64,000 nt of DNA from Photorhabdus khanii NC19. Its GTDB lineage: Bacteria > Pseudomonadota > Gammaproteobacteria > Enterobacterales > Enterobacteriaceae. Of this stretch, positions 6,209 to 14,854 are shown piece after piece (position 1 is the stretch's first letter; every line of letters begins with the position of its first letter). Both the position numbers and the translations under genes were made by a program. The DNA lies in assembly GCF_000517265.1 (NCBI RefSeq), contig NZ_AYSJ01000014.1:36430-100429 (forward strand). Direction: 5' to 3'. The notes under the pieces are model-generated. The model worked only from the letters and a program-made list of their open reading frames with translations, did no database searches and had not been told where the DNA came from.

Positions 6209-8290
6209 TTAAAATACCAAGCGGCCCGTTTTATTTAATTCAAGTATCACGGCCCGTTCTATATGTTTATTTTCAATCTGTCCAATATTATCATTTGTGG
6301 CTAATATGGATGATAATAAAGCGATATTTCTAATGTTTGCTCCGGTTAAATCAGACCGTTTAGCCAGATGTTCAAAATCAATTTCGTTGGATAATATCAG
6401 CTGTTCAGGCCAAATTTTTTGCCACATTTTGTTGCGTAATGCTTCATTCGGATAAGTAAAACGGGTAATAAAGGTAAAGCGACGGTTAAACGCGCTGTCC
6501 AAATGGCTGCGGTTATTGGTGGCTAAAATGACTAACCCTGGATAATCCTCCAGCCGTTGTAATAAATAAGAAACTTCAATATTAGCGTGTCTGTCTTGGG
6601 CATTTTTGGTTTCACTGCGTTTGCCAAATAAAGCATCGGCTTCATCGAAAAATAGCACCCCGGAATCCGCTTCGGCCAGATCAAAAATACGGGAGATATT
6701 TTTTTCCGTTTCACCGATGTATTTATTCACCACGGTAGACAGATCCACTTTAATTAAATCCACGCCAAGATGACCGGCAATTACCTCGGCAGCCATGGTT
6801 TTACCGGTACCTGATTCTCCGTAAAATAATACACTAATACCGGTACCATAGCTGATTTTTTCCTGAAATCCAGCGCTTAGAATTTGGTCACGGTAATGAG
6901 TGGCCGCAATGATTTCTTTTAACTGTTGCGCCAATGTATCTGAAATCACTAAATCATTAAAATTGCGTTTTGGGGTGATTCGTTGGGCTAATTTACCGAA
7001 ATTCTGTTGAGCGCGAAAACTTAATGCCTTACGCAGGTCTGTTTCTTTTATTTGATCTTCTGGTTGCCGAATCATTTGATATTGATGCGCTTCTTCAAGA
7101 ATGATCGGTAATGTTTCTGCGGTAAAGGAGAAACGTTGACAGAGCTGAGTAATATTGATTTCCTGAGCGACATTCTCCGGTAAACTTGCTTTTAGCATTG
7201 TTTTTCTCTCTGCTAAAGTTGCTACTGGCATATCAATTTGCACCATTGGTAAATGTTTAAGCCAGACTAATGCATCTCCCGGTTCTGTCAGGCAAATTAT
7301 TTTTAATTGCGGCTGGTTCAGTAAAACAGATAATTCATGGTGTAATCTTTTCTTTTCCTCTGCAAGCAAAGAAAAATTACGGATGAGTAAACAAGCATCG
7401 TGTAACCGAATTTCCCGTATTGCGCCCGTTAGTATGAATATTGTGACACTATTTTCTTCGTCGGGCAGGTGGGCTAAATCCAGGACTAAGGTATGAATAC
7501 CATGAGATGCCATAATATTGCTGACCGCTAATTCTCTGGCGCTGTCCTGTTTTCCTCTGAGTATGACTAATGGGCGTATTTCATCGGTGTCATTCAATAA
7601 TATCTTTTCAAGAGAAGAATAAAGAGTTTGCGGATACCAATTATGTGAGGCTGGAATACGCCAGTTAGCACAGGTTATTAGGGGTGGTAAAAGTGTTCGT
7701 TGTCCCGATAAAAAATGCCAGATTGCGTTGTGGGTTAAAAATTGCGTTTGTAACCAGATAGATTCTTCGTGATTATTGAGTCGTAATAATTGGTTACTGA
7801 TTAACGGTGTTTGCGGTAACAAGCTGTTTTGCAGTAATTGCCGATCACTTTGGCGTTGGCTAAATAATTCAATGGCTAAAGTAAAACTGGGCCACTGTTT
7901 TTTACTGCTACCATTTAGAGCGGCAAATAACGCATGATAACGGCTATCGAAATGGGGTAATAAACCTAATAATAAAACATCACGCTCAAATTCGGTCAGT
8001 TCAAAACGTTTGACCAACAATGATAATGCATCAAGGGCAGGGCTTTCCTCGATTTCTGAATAGCGAATAGGATTATTCGTTTTAGTCAGCCAATGAGGCA
8101 TACCTTGCGGTGATATTAAACACTGTTCTACTTCCTCTTCGGCCAGTAAAAAACTTTCCGGTAATGAATCGTACTGATCTCCCTTTTGATAATAATAGTG
8201 CTGTAATAGCAGATCGATACGTTCCAGATGGGGATAAATCCAGTGTAATTCTGTCACGCTACAGGGGTTATTTGTCAGTAGGTAGTCCAT
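6209..8290 (-). CDS. pvc15: Pvc15, AAA+ ATPase (PVC-B)
   Basis: A 693-residue protein. The C-terminal AAA+ module has Walker A GESGTGKT at 491-498, Walker B VLFFDEAD at 545-552, sensor-1-like VILATNNR and an arginine-finger stretch FNRRF. The N-terminal 440 residues are family-specific. Afp15/Pvc15 are cytoplasmic ATPases not found in the finished particle; they are implicated in assembly and in payload loading. It is not ClpV: it has one AAA module and no Clp N-domain. It starts 10 bases after the pvc14 stop. Fragments of this gene were copied to 1883-1960. Confidence 0.93.
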   Translation of the reverse strand: MDYLLTNNPCSVTELHWIYPHLERIDLLLQHYYYQKGDQYDSLPESFLLAEEEVEQCLISPQGMPHWLTKTNNPIRYSEIEESPALDALSLLVKRFELTEFERDVLLLGLLPHFDSRYHALFAALNGSSKKQWPSFTLAIELFSQRQSDRQLLQNSLLPQTPLISNQLLRLNNHEESIWLQTQFLTHNAIWHFLSGQRTLLPPLITCANWRIPASHNWYPQTLYSSLEKILLNDTDEIRPLVILRGKQDSARELAVSNIMASHGIHTLVLDLAHLPDEENSVTIFILTGAIREIRLHDACLLIRNFSLLAEEKKRLHHELSVLLNQPQLKIICLTEPGDALVWLKHLPMVQIDMPVATLAERKTMLKASLPENVAQEINITQLCQRFSFTAETLPIILEEAHQYQMIRQPEDQIKETDLRKALSFRAQQNFGKLAQRITPKRNFNDLVISDTLAQQLKEIIAATHYRDQILSAGFQEKISYGTGISVLFYGESGTGKTMAAEVIAGHLGVDLIKVDLSTVVNKYIGETEKNISRIFDLAEADSGVLFFDEADALFGKRSETKNAQDRHANIEVSYLLQRLEDYPGLVILATNNRSHLDSAFNRRFTFITRFTYPNEALRNKMWQKIWPEQLILSNEIDFEHLAKRSDLTGANIRNIALLSSILATNDNIGQIENKHIERAVILELNKTGRLVF

Positions 8291-8299
8291 ATAAACCTT

Positions 8300-10258
8300 C
8301 TAAATATTTTTCCAGTCAATCTTTAAAGGGCGATCCAGCCAGGGAAGCTTAGCGATATTTAATGGCCAAGGCCAATCGGCTAATAGCACATCAAACGGCT
8401 GATGCTCTACCGTGATTTTGATTTCTTGATCACTGATCAGCAATTCACCCGGTCGTTGTAAAAACAGTTGGCGAACGTCATTGCTGCTTAACTTTTTCCA
8501 GCCAGGAAGTTGGCTGATAACGGCGTCTAGCCATTGATTTATTATCAATTGTTTTTCTGGTTCAATAGGGGTTAATTCAATCATTTCATCAACCATTAAT
8601 CCACACAGAACGTTATTCATAATCTTTCGTTCTCCCTGTATTTCTTCATTTCCCCAAACCAAGTAGTTAAGGAAATTAACCGCGCTAAACTGGGCTTGAC
8701 GATGAATAAATTTTTGATCTTCAAGTAAGCCAAGTTGATTAAATAATGCGGGTAGCATCGGCCATAAAATCAATATTCCGGTGTTATTCACCTGATATGG
8801 AAGAATTCGTCCGGATAACAAAGTTGATTCAGGACGTATTTTTCTGATAGTTCGGAATTGGCTACATTGACTATCTTTAACAGATAGATTATTTGATGTT
8901 GATGATATCTTATGGTTTTCTGATATTAACTTTTGATTTGTCGAATATTGATATTGCTGGATGTTTTGAATATCAACGTGAGTAAAGGCTAATTTCTTAC
9001 TAGATTTATTTTTATCTGCATGGACTGAAACCAAATGTTCTGAAGTATATTGATTTTCTTGAGTAATTTTGCCGCTAATGTCAGTAATAACTGACTGTTT
9101 GCTGGATTGCTTTCTATTCGTATGGTTTTGAGTAAAATATTCAGATAAATATGGTTCTTCCCGAGTATTAATGTTGTCATGATAAGTAGAAATTAATTTT
9201 TTACCGAGTGTGTTTTTATCCATATGATTTGAGATAGAATGTTCAGGTAAATATTTTTCCTGTTGGATTTTCGAGATATTCTTGTGAACAGTAGTTAACT
9301 CTATATCAGAACGATTTTTATCTGTACAGTTTGCAGTAAAACGTTCTGATAAATATTGATATTCTTTATCAGATAGATGTTTTTTACTTAATCTTGCAAC
9401 AGAAATAGTTTGCCAGATCTGTTTTAACCAACTATTTAATGGAATATTGTGAATGATAATTTGGCGAAATAACGTAATAATAGATGCTGCATTAAGTGTA
9501 CCGCCATCTAATGCAGTAGTGATATGTAATAACACTTTCGCATCCAGTTTGGGTATCCCCTGTGTGCTATTTAGTTGTATATATTGTAAAGCATTGAGTA
9601 TCAGTTGCCCTGGGGAGACGAGCTCCCCTGAATATTGTAGCCTGTTTATTTTGTCGGATAGTCTATGATTAATAGCGTTTAATAAATCGGGTTGATTGAG
9701 ATTTAACAACCGTTGCAGACTTGGTTCAGATAAACAGCTTTTTGCCAATAGTAGTGCCAATTGATTTTCTGAGCCTGCTAACTGATTAATTAATTTCTGA
9801 ATATTGATATCAATATTTTGATGATTGTCTATGACCTCCATTGAATTTGATATGGAATTTTCCTGATTTAAATAATGAATGAAATTCTTAAGGTCAATTA
9901 AATTATTATATAATAAAGATGAGGTGTTGGTTATTTTCTGTGGTTTTGATTGTTTTAGGTCTGTTTTTTTCTCCCGATTGTTGGTTTGATATTGGCTTAA
10001 TGCTTTATTCAGCGTAGTGTTAAATCGTACAGGGAATAGTAAATTAAAATTATGTAAACTTATTTCACCAAGATCCAGAGTTAATGTTTCTAAATAAATG
10101 TCCTGATTGATGGGATATTTAGTAAAGAATGTATTAAATAGGTTGTTTATATTGGCTTGATTAAGCAGGGAGCCATGTAATACTTTTTTAGCTACCTGTT
10201 GATTATTAGCTGAAATAGTAATGGTAATCCGATTTAACAGATTTGGCTCCGAAGTCAT
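8300..10258 (-). CDS. pvc14: Pvc14, tape-measure protein (PVC-B)
   Basis: A 652-residue protein matching the contractile injection system tape-measure family (Afp14), which sets tube length. The N-terminus (NLLNRITITISANNQQVAKK) and the C-terminal 170 residues (ILILWPMLPALFNQLGLLE onward) are strongly conserved with PVC-A. The middle (about 290-480) is polar, Ser/Lys/His-rich and repetitive, with recurring EHxxxxHxDKN-like stretches. It is about 100 residues longer than the PVC-A copy, so a longer particle is expected if the middle spans the tube. A moderate ribosome site precedes it and the spacer to pvc13 is 80 bases. Confidence 0.85.
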   Translation of the reverse strand: MTSEPNLLNRITITISANNQQVAKKVLHGSLLNQANINNLFNTFFTKYPINQDIYLETLTLDLGEISLHNFNLLFPVRFNTTLNKALSQYQTNNREKKTDLKQSKPQKITNTSSLLYNNLIDLKNFIHYLNQENSISNSMEVIDNHQNIDINIQKLINQLAGSENQLALLLAKSCLSEPSLQRLLNLNQPDLLNAINHRLSDKINRLQYSGELVSPGQLILNALQYIQLNSTQGIPKLDAKVLLHITTALDGGTLNAASIITLFRQIIIHNIPLNSWLKQIWQTISVARLSKKHLSDKEYQYLSERFTANCTDKNRSDIELTTVHKNISKIQQEKYLPEHSISNHMDKNTLGKKLISTYHDNINTREEPYLSEYFTQNHTNRKQSSKQSVITDISGKITQENQYTSEHLVSVHADKNKSSKKLAFTHVDIQNIQQYQYSTNQKLISENHKISSTSNNLSVKDSQCSQFRTIRKIRPESTLLSGRILPYQVNNTGILILWPMLPALFNQLGLLEDQKFIHRQAQFSAVNFLNYLVWGNEEIQGERKIMNNVLCGLMVDEMIELTPIEPEKQLIINQWLDAVISQLPGWKKLSSNDVRQLFLQRPGELLISDQEIKITVEHQPFDVLLADWPWPLNIAKLPWLDRPLKIDWKNI

Positions 10259-10338
10259 ATTAATATCTCATGTTTAATTGATAAATGTAATTAATATAAA
10301 AGTTTTATATATGGAGTATATTATACTGATTAACGAGT

Positions 10339-11811
10339 CTATTTTTTCATGATATATCTCATAAAATACACATTTGCTACTACATGTGTTCCATACTCTA
10401 ACTGCCAAAAATCAGTCTTTGTATCTCCCCCACCTGAAATTAAATTAATACTGTCAACTGAGTCGTGTTTATTGCTATTAGTATTTAAGTCAGGTGTGCC
10501 ATTAGTTCCATCACACCATACCCAACCAGAAGGAGGGCTATCATAATTGCCATAAAATGGCACAATTGTTCCTGAAGGGATAATTAGGTCAGCCAGTGCT
10601 GATGCAATTGAATTGATATCAACACTTACGCCATCACTGTCTACTTTAATATAATTACCAGCTTTAACTTTTACACCGGCAGAACTCAGGCTCAAGCCAC
10701 TGACACCACTCCAACCATTACTGGTATTACCCCCTTTTAATTTTAAATAAAGACCAGAACCATCAGTGACTGTAATACCACCGCCATCCCAACATTTAAC
10801 AGCGACTCCCTCGTTATCAACGGCAATAGCACCATTATTCTTAGCTTTTACAGAGACGCCATTACTATCAACGTTAATACCATTGCTGGCCTTAACATCC
10901 AATCCTCCACCAACTTTTACCCCCCAACCAAGATTCACAGATATTCCCGTAGGATCAACGCTAATTGTGTTATCTTTGGATTTTACAGAGACACCATTCC
11001 AATCAGCGGTAATACCATTGCCGGCCTTAACATCTAATCCATCACCTATTTTTATTCCCCAACCAAGTCTTACGGATATCCCTGTAGGATCAACGTTAAT
11101 TGTGTTGTCTCTGGCTTTTACAGAAACCCCATTCCCATCAACATTAATACCATTACCCGCTTTAACTTTTACACCATTTTTACTTAAACTCAAACCACTG
11201 GTGCCACTTGAATCATGTGTATCACCTCCTTCTAGTTTTAAATAAATACCCGTATTGTCAGTGACTTGAATACCACCGCTATCCCAACATTTAACAGCTA
11301 AACCTTCTGTACTCAAGCTTAATCCGCTTACGCCACTCCAACCGTTACTGGTATTACCCCCTTTTAATTTTAAATAAAGTCCATAACCGTCAGTTACCGT
11401 GATACCGCCTGCATTCCAACATAGAACACCGACGCCATCTTTATCAGCGGAAATAGCGCTATTGCTTTTCGCTTTGATAGCGATATTACCTGTATTCACT
11501 TGAATACCATTACCTTCGCCCACACTTAATCCATCTTTATCTGCTTTTAAGCCACCGGTAGGATTAGTTTTTACTGATAGTCCAGAGTTATTATTCAGTT
11601 CTAGTCCTGAATTTGGGTTATCCGTCTGATCGGGAGCTTTGCCCATTGCCCGGCGGCCAATATCAGCAATATCAATCAGATCTGAATAATCCGTTTGTAG
11701 GGGAATACTGCCCTCTTTAAAGCGATTTTTAAGTGCATCTGTTGAAGGTCCTATTGATTTAGTATTTTCTGTATTGGATTGCGAAGTCGATAGGTTATAT
11801 TCTTTTTCCAT
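10339..11811 (-). CDS. pvc13: Pvc13, tail fibre (PVC-B)
   Basis: A 490-residue fibre. An N-terminal attachment region (1-45, MEKEYNLSTSQSNTENTK to GSIPLQTDYSDLIDIADIGR) is followed by a long shaft of short repeats such as GLDVKAGNGITADWNGVSVK and GGITVTDGSGLYLKLKGG, like adenovirus or phage triple-spiral shafts. Then comes a reduced collar tip (GTIVPFYGNYDSPPSGWVWCDG). The tip lacks the HxH metal motifs seen in PVC-A. Long near-duplicate blocks (about 10680-10800 and 11310-11420) show internal duplication of the shaft. Fibres are thought to set target-cell specificity. The spacer to pvc12 is unusually long (148 bases). Confidence 0.88.
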   Translation of the reverse strand: MEKEYNLSTSQSNTENTKSIGPSTDALKNRFKEGSIPLQTDYSDLIDIADIGRRAMGKAPDQTDNPNSGLELNNNSGLSVKTNPTGGLKADKDGLSVGEGNGIQVNTGNIAIKAKSNSAISADKDGVGVLCWNAGGITVTDGYGLYLKLKGGNTSNGWSGVSGLSLSTEGLAVKCWDSGGIQVTDNTGIYLKLEGGDTHDSSGTSGLSLSKNGVKVKAGNGINVDGNGVSVKARDNTINVDPTGISVRLGWGIKIGDGLDVKAGNGITADWNGVSVKSKDNTISVDPTGISVNLGWGVKVGGGLDVKASNGINVDSNGVSVKAKNNGAIAVDNEGVAVKCWDGGGITVTDGSGLYLKLKGGNTSNGWSGVSGLSLSSAGVKVKAGNYIKVDSDGVSVDINSIASALADLIIPSGTIVPFYGNYDSPPSGWVWCDGTNGTPDLNTNSNKHDSVDSINLISGGGDTKTDFWQLEYGTHVVANVYFMRYIMKK

Positions 11812-11959
11812 TTTTCTTACCTTATATATAATATTGAATTATTCTGTTTTAAATATTCTGTCAATGTTGCCATATAATGAAATGACAATTAGGGAGAATA
11901 TTTTATTTAACTATGAAATCGATATTATTCAACTAATCTATTTTTGCTATTATTTTTAC

Positions 11960-14854
11960 TTAAATTTTTGGTACATATAATAACTGATTATCTTCTATTA
12001 CCTTTTCGTTCCATTCGGTTCCAGAGTCACCAATAACTTCTTTGCGCTGCTGTTCAGTGGCGATTCGCATATTACCGGTACCGGTTGCCGTTGAAGGTAG
12101 ACGCCCTAACGTTAAGGTTTCTAAGATATTATAGGCTTCATCACCCAGAGGAGCGCCATTGTTCTGCCAACGCTTATAAGTACTGGCAAAATTCTTGAAA
12201 TGTTCTGGTGATAGCCAGTGGAAAATCATAGAAAGATGGGCGGGAAATTCGGTTAAGATCTCTGTTTTTACCCACGCCTCCAGTTTATAAGGATCGACCT
12301 TATCATTCTCAATAAGCTGACGATTAATCACTACACTGACTATAAATGAAAAACGGTCAGCCAACGCGTATTTTTCATTGGAAAAATACCAACGATAGCG
12401 CCATGCGTCTTCTGATTTCGGGAAATCATATTGTTGGCCTGATATTTTTTTAAGTAATACTCGGCCTTTAATGCGATCAAATTCCACTACTTGTGCTTTA
12501 AGTGCATAATCGGCGGGAGAATCATTATTAACTAATGTTTTTGTAACTAATGTTTTTGTCGGCGGTCCATCGGGGGTAATAATATATTTCAGGGTGATTT
12601 CATCATTTATTTCGATCATAGCAGGGAAGGGACTTTGGGGGCTGGAGATTATCCAGCGTTCATCTTCTGTTCCCGTTTGATATGCTTCACTGGCATAAAC
12701 CAGTTGATAATCCATATCTTCCATCCATACCGGGCTATTACACCAGCGTAAATTACCTTGCTCAAACGCAGTTTTCACGCGGTCTAGGTTACGTTCTAGA
12801 TAACTGCTATTACGGGTGTTAAGAGAGAAGGCGTCTCCGGTAATATCGGTGATCATTTGGCCCCGTAATGTGAATTTTCTGTCGCCCTCAATAGTAATCA
12901 GATTAATGACCTGTCCGTGCAATAATTGGTCCGCTGCTCCTTTCTGGGTAATGATTAATTGATGATTTTTAGCATTGGGGTCACTTTTTATTTCCAGATT
13001 ATCGGGCTTTTGCTCACTATCGAATTTTTTGTCAGGCTTTACCGGTAATAGCTGACGATGTTCAATCAGATAGAAAGGCAAATTAGCCAAGTTGGGGTTG
13101 TCTTTGAAACACTCGCCACCTAAGCCAATACGGGCGGCAATCCGTTTTTGCAGCGCTGACACTTTATCAATACGAATATTATTACGCTGGTAGGTCAATT
13201 CAGGTTGTTGAGCCAAATAACCGCGCTGAGTAGAGAGAAAATCCAATGAATCCAGAGTGAGTGGTCTGGCCGCGCGATGCGTGCCAAAATATTCCAATAA
13301 GTCATTCAGGATTGATAATTCTTTTGCATAATTTTGCGGATGGATACCGTCATCATTATTAATTTGGGAATTATTATTTAATTTTTCCATCAAATCAGAT
13401 TTTATATTTTGATGGACTTGCTGATTAACTGTATTGGCTTTAAAAGGCCATTGGGTGCCATATACTGCATTTCCCCGTTGTTTAAAGGCTAACAGTTTCG
13501 GCAAAATAGCGAGTTCGGCGCAGCCATTAGCCAGCATCTGTTCAAAAGGCAACATAAATTGGTGCAAGTGTATTTGTTGTTGGGTCTCGGCGCAGGTTTG
13601 TAATCCATAGCAAGCGGGTAATTTATTGCTGATCGGATAATAGTCCAGGACTTTACGATGTTTGCCCCAGTTTAATAATTCAGGCTGTGTCTGAATTAAT
13701 GGTGCAATAGTAATTTTGTTCTCTATGTCTTGTTTAGATACGGCAACTTTTACTCCACCTTTGGCGGTAATAATGAGCGGGCTTGCTGGCGAGGAAATTA
13801 AGCTTAAGGGATCACTGCCCCATAGCCTGGGATAATATCTTTGAGCGATGGTCCAGGACCAATTATCGTCTGCCAGCGGAGAAATGTTTTCATCGTGTTT
13901 GCCTAATGCCAATCGGGTAATACTTTGTACTCCGGGAATAGCCAATAAACGATTAGCCAGATGGCTGAGTTTTAATTCTGTCGCCGTGGTGTAATCTTTG
14001 GCCGCAGGTAGTTCAGGTATCCAGCCGTGATGTAAATAAGGTCCCGCGAATATTTCTTCATTGCTGTAGCCTAATTCTTTCATGGCTTGAGTGGTATAAC
14101 GTAATGGTGTTGTCAGTACCGTCTGTGCGGTTGTTATATAGACTTTGGCGAAGATGTCAGCAATATCTCTCACATCATCATCCAGCTCAATATTAAGCTG
14201 TAAGAGGAAATCCGTGGGTTGTAGCCAGATAATTTTACTGACGGATTCCCCCAGATTACGGTTGTTTTTTAAGAAAGTCGCCAGACTTTGCTGCGCCAGT
14301 ACCTTATCGGCCTCAGTTTCCCGGCTAGGGAGTAGATAAAGCCAGTAATTACCTCTTAGTGTTAACTGTTGGCTATCTGGAGTTTTAATGAAACTGTATT
14401 CACGTTTTTCTTTGTTATACCAGTATTCATAGCGTTCGCTTGCAGGTTCACGAACTAGCTGTACATCGTTAAAGAAAAAATAACCTGTGCTTTTGTCGTT
14501 AATGTTATCGCTGCTATGCAAATCCAGTAAGGCGCGGCGATAATCTTCCGCGGTAATTGGGCCACAGGTCAGCATTTGTTGTGGACCGAATTCTTGTGGA
14601 AAAATGCCATCGTCCGGTGTCTGTTCTTGTTTTTCGGGGGTAAGCAGATCACGTAGGGGTAGCGAATGGCGATAGGCTAGATCAGATGCGCCGTAACAAC
14701 CGGCTTCTAATAAAGTGATACCGGGATCATTTTCTGCTGTATTGCTCCAGAGTTGCCCAGACTGTTGTTCAATGACCGTCTTGGCTTGAGTGAGTAGGGC
14801 CTCAAAGGCGATGTCGTCTTTAACGATGGGAAACAGGGCATCTTGATTATCCAT
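11960..14854 (-). CDS. pvc12: Pvc12, baseplate wedge protein (PVC-B)
   Basis: A 964-residue protein homologous to Afp12, a large wedge component related to phage baseplate J/gp6-type proteins. It starts MDNQDALFPIVKDDI. The N-terminal region includes WSNTAENDPGITLLEAGCYG and AYRHSLPLRDLL, typical of this family. Together with Pvc11 it builds the baseplate that triggers sheath contraction. The start overlaps the pvc11 end by 8 bases, implying translational coupling. It ends at LLYVPKI; the PVC-A copy continues for about 155 more residues. The order pvc11-pvc12-pvc13 is as in Afp. Confidence 0.9.
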   Translation of the reverse strand: MDNQDALFPIVKDDIAFEALLTQAKTVIEQQSGQLWSNTAENDPGITLLEAGCYGASDLAYRHSLPLRDLLTPEKQEQTPDDGIFPQEFGPQQMLTCGPITAEDYRRALLDLHSSDNINDKSTGYFFFNDVQLVREPASERYEYWYNKEKREYSFIKTPDSQQLTLRGNYWLYLLPSRETEADKVLAQQSLATFLKNNRNLGESVSKIIWLQPTDFLLQLNIELDDDVRDIADIFAKVYITTAQTVLTTPLRYTTQAMKELGYSNEEIFAGPYLHHGWIPELPAAKDYTTATELKLSHLANRLLAIPGVQSITRLALGKHDENISPLADDNWSWTIAQRYYPRLWGSDPLSLISSPASPLIITAKGGVKVAVSKQDIENKITIAPLIQTQPELLNWGKHRKVLDYYPISNKLPACYGLQTCAETQQQIHLHQFMLPFEQMLANGCAELAILPKLLAFKQRGNAVYGTQWPFKANTVNQQVHQNIKSDLMEKLNNNSQINNDDGIHPQNYAKELSILNDLLEYFGTHRAARPLTLDSLDFLSTQRGYLAQQPELTYQRNNIRIDKVSALQKRIAARIGLGGECFKDNPNLANLPFYLIEHRQLLPVKPDKKFDSEQKPDNLEIKSDPNAKNHQLIITQKGAADQLLHGQVINLITIEGDRKFTLRGQMITDITGDAFSLNTRNSSYLERNLDRVKTAFEQGNLRWCNSPVWMEDMDYQLVYASEAYQTGTEDERWIISSPQSPFPAMIEINDEITLKYIITPDGPPTKTLVTKTLVNNDSPADYALKAQVVEFDRIKGRVLLKKISGQQYDFPKSEDAWRYRWYFSNEKYALADRFSFIVSVVINRQLIENDKVDPYKLEAWVKTEILTEFPAHLSMIFHWLSPEHFKNFASTYKRWQNNGAPLGDEAYNILETLTLGRLPSTATGTGNMRIATEQQRKEVIGDSGTEWNEKVIEDNQLLYVPKI

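Noticed and set aside
6209..8290. Type VI secretion system (ClpV) reading of the ATPase and tube/spike genes
   Set aside because: There are no TssJLM membrane-complex genes, the ATPase has one AAA module without ClpV features, and the gene order is that of Afp/PVC.
10680..11420. Possible CRISPR-like repeats in the fibre gene
   Set aside because: The repeats are coding, of uneven length, and explained by the protein shaft repeat; no spacer structure or cas genes are present.
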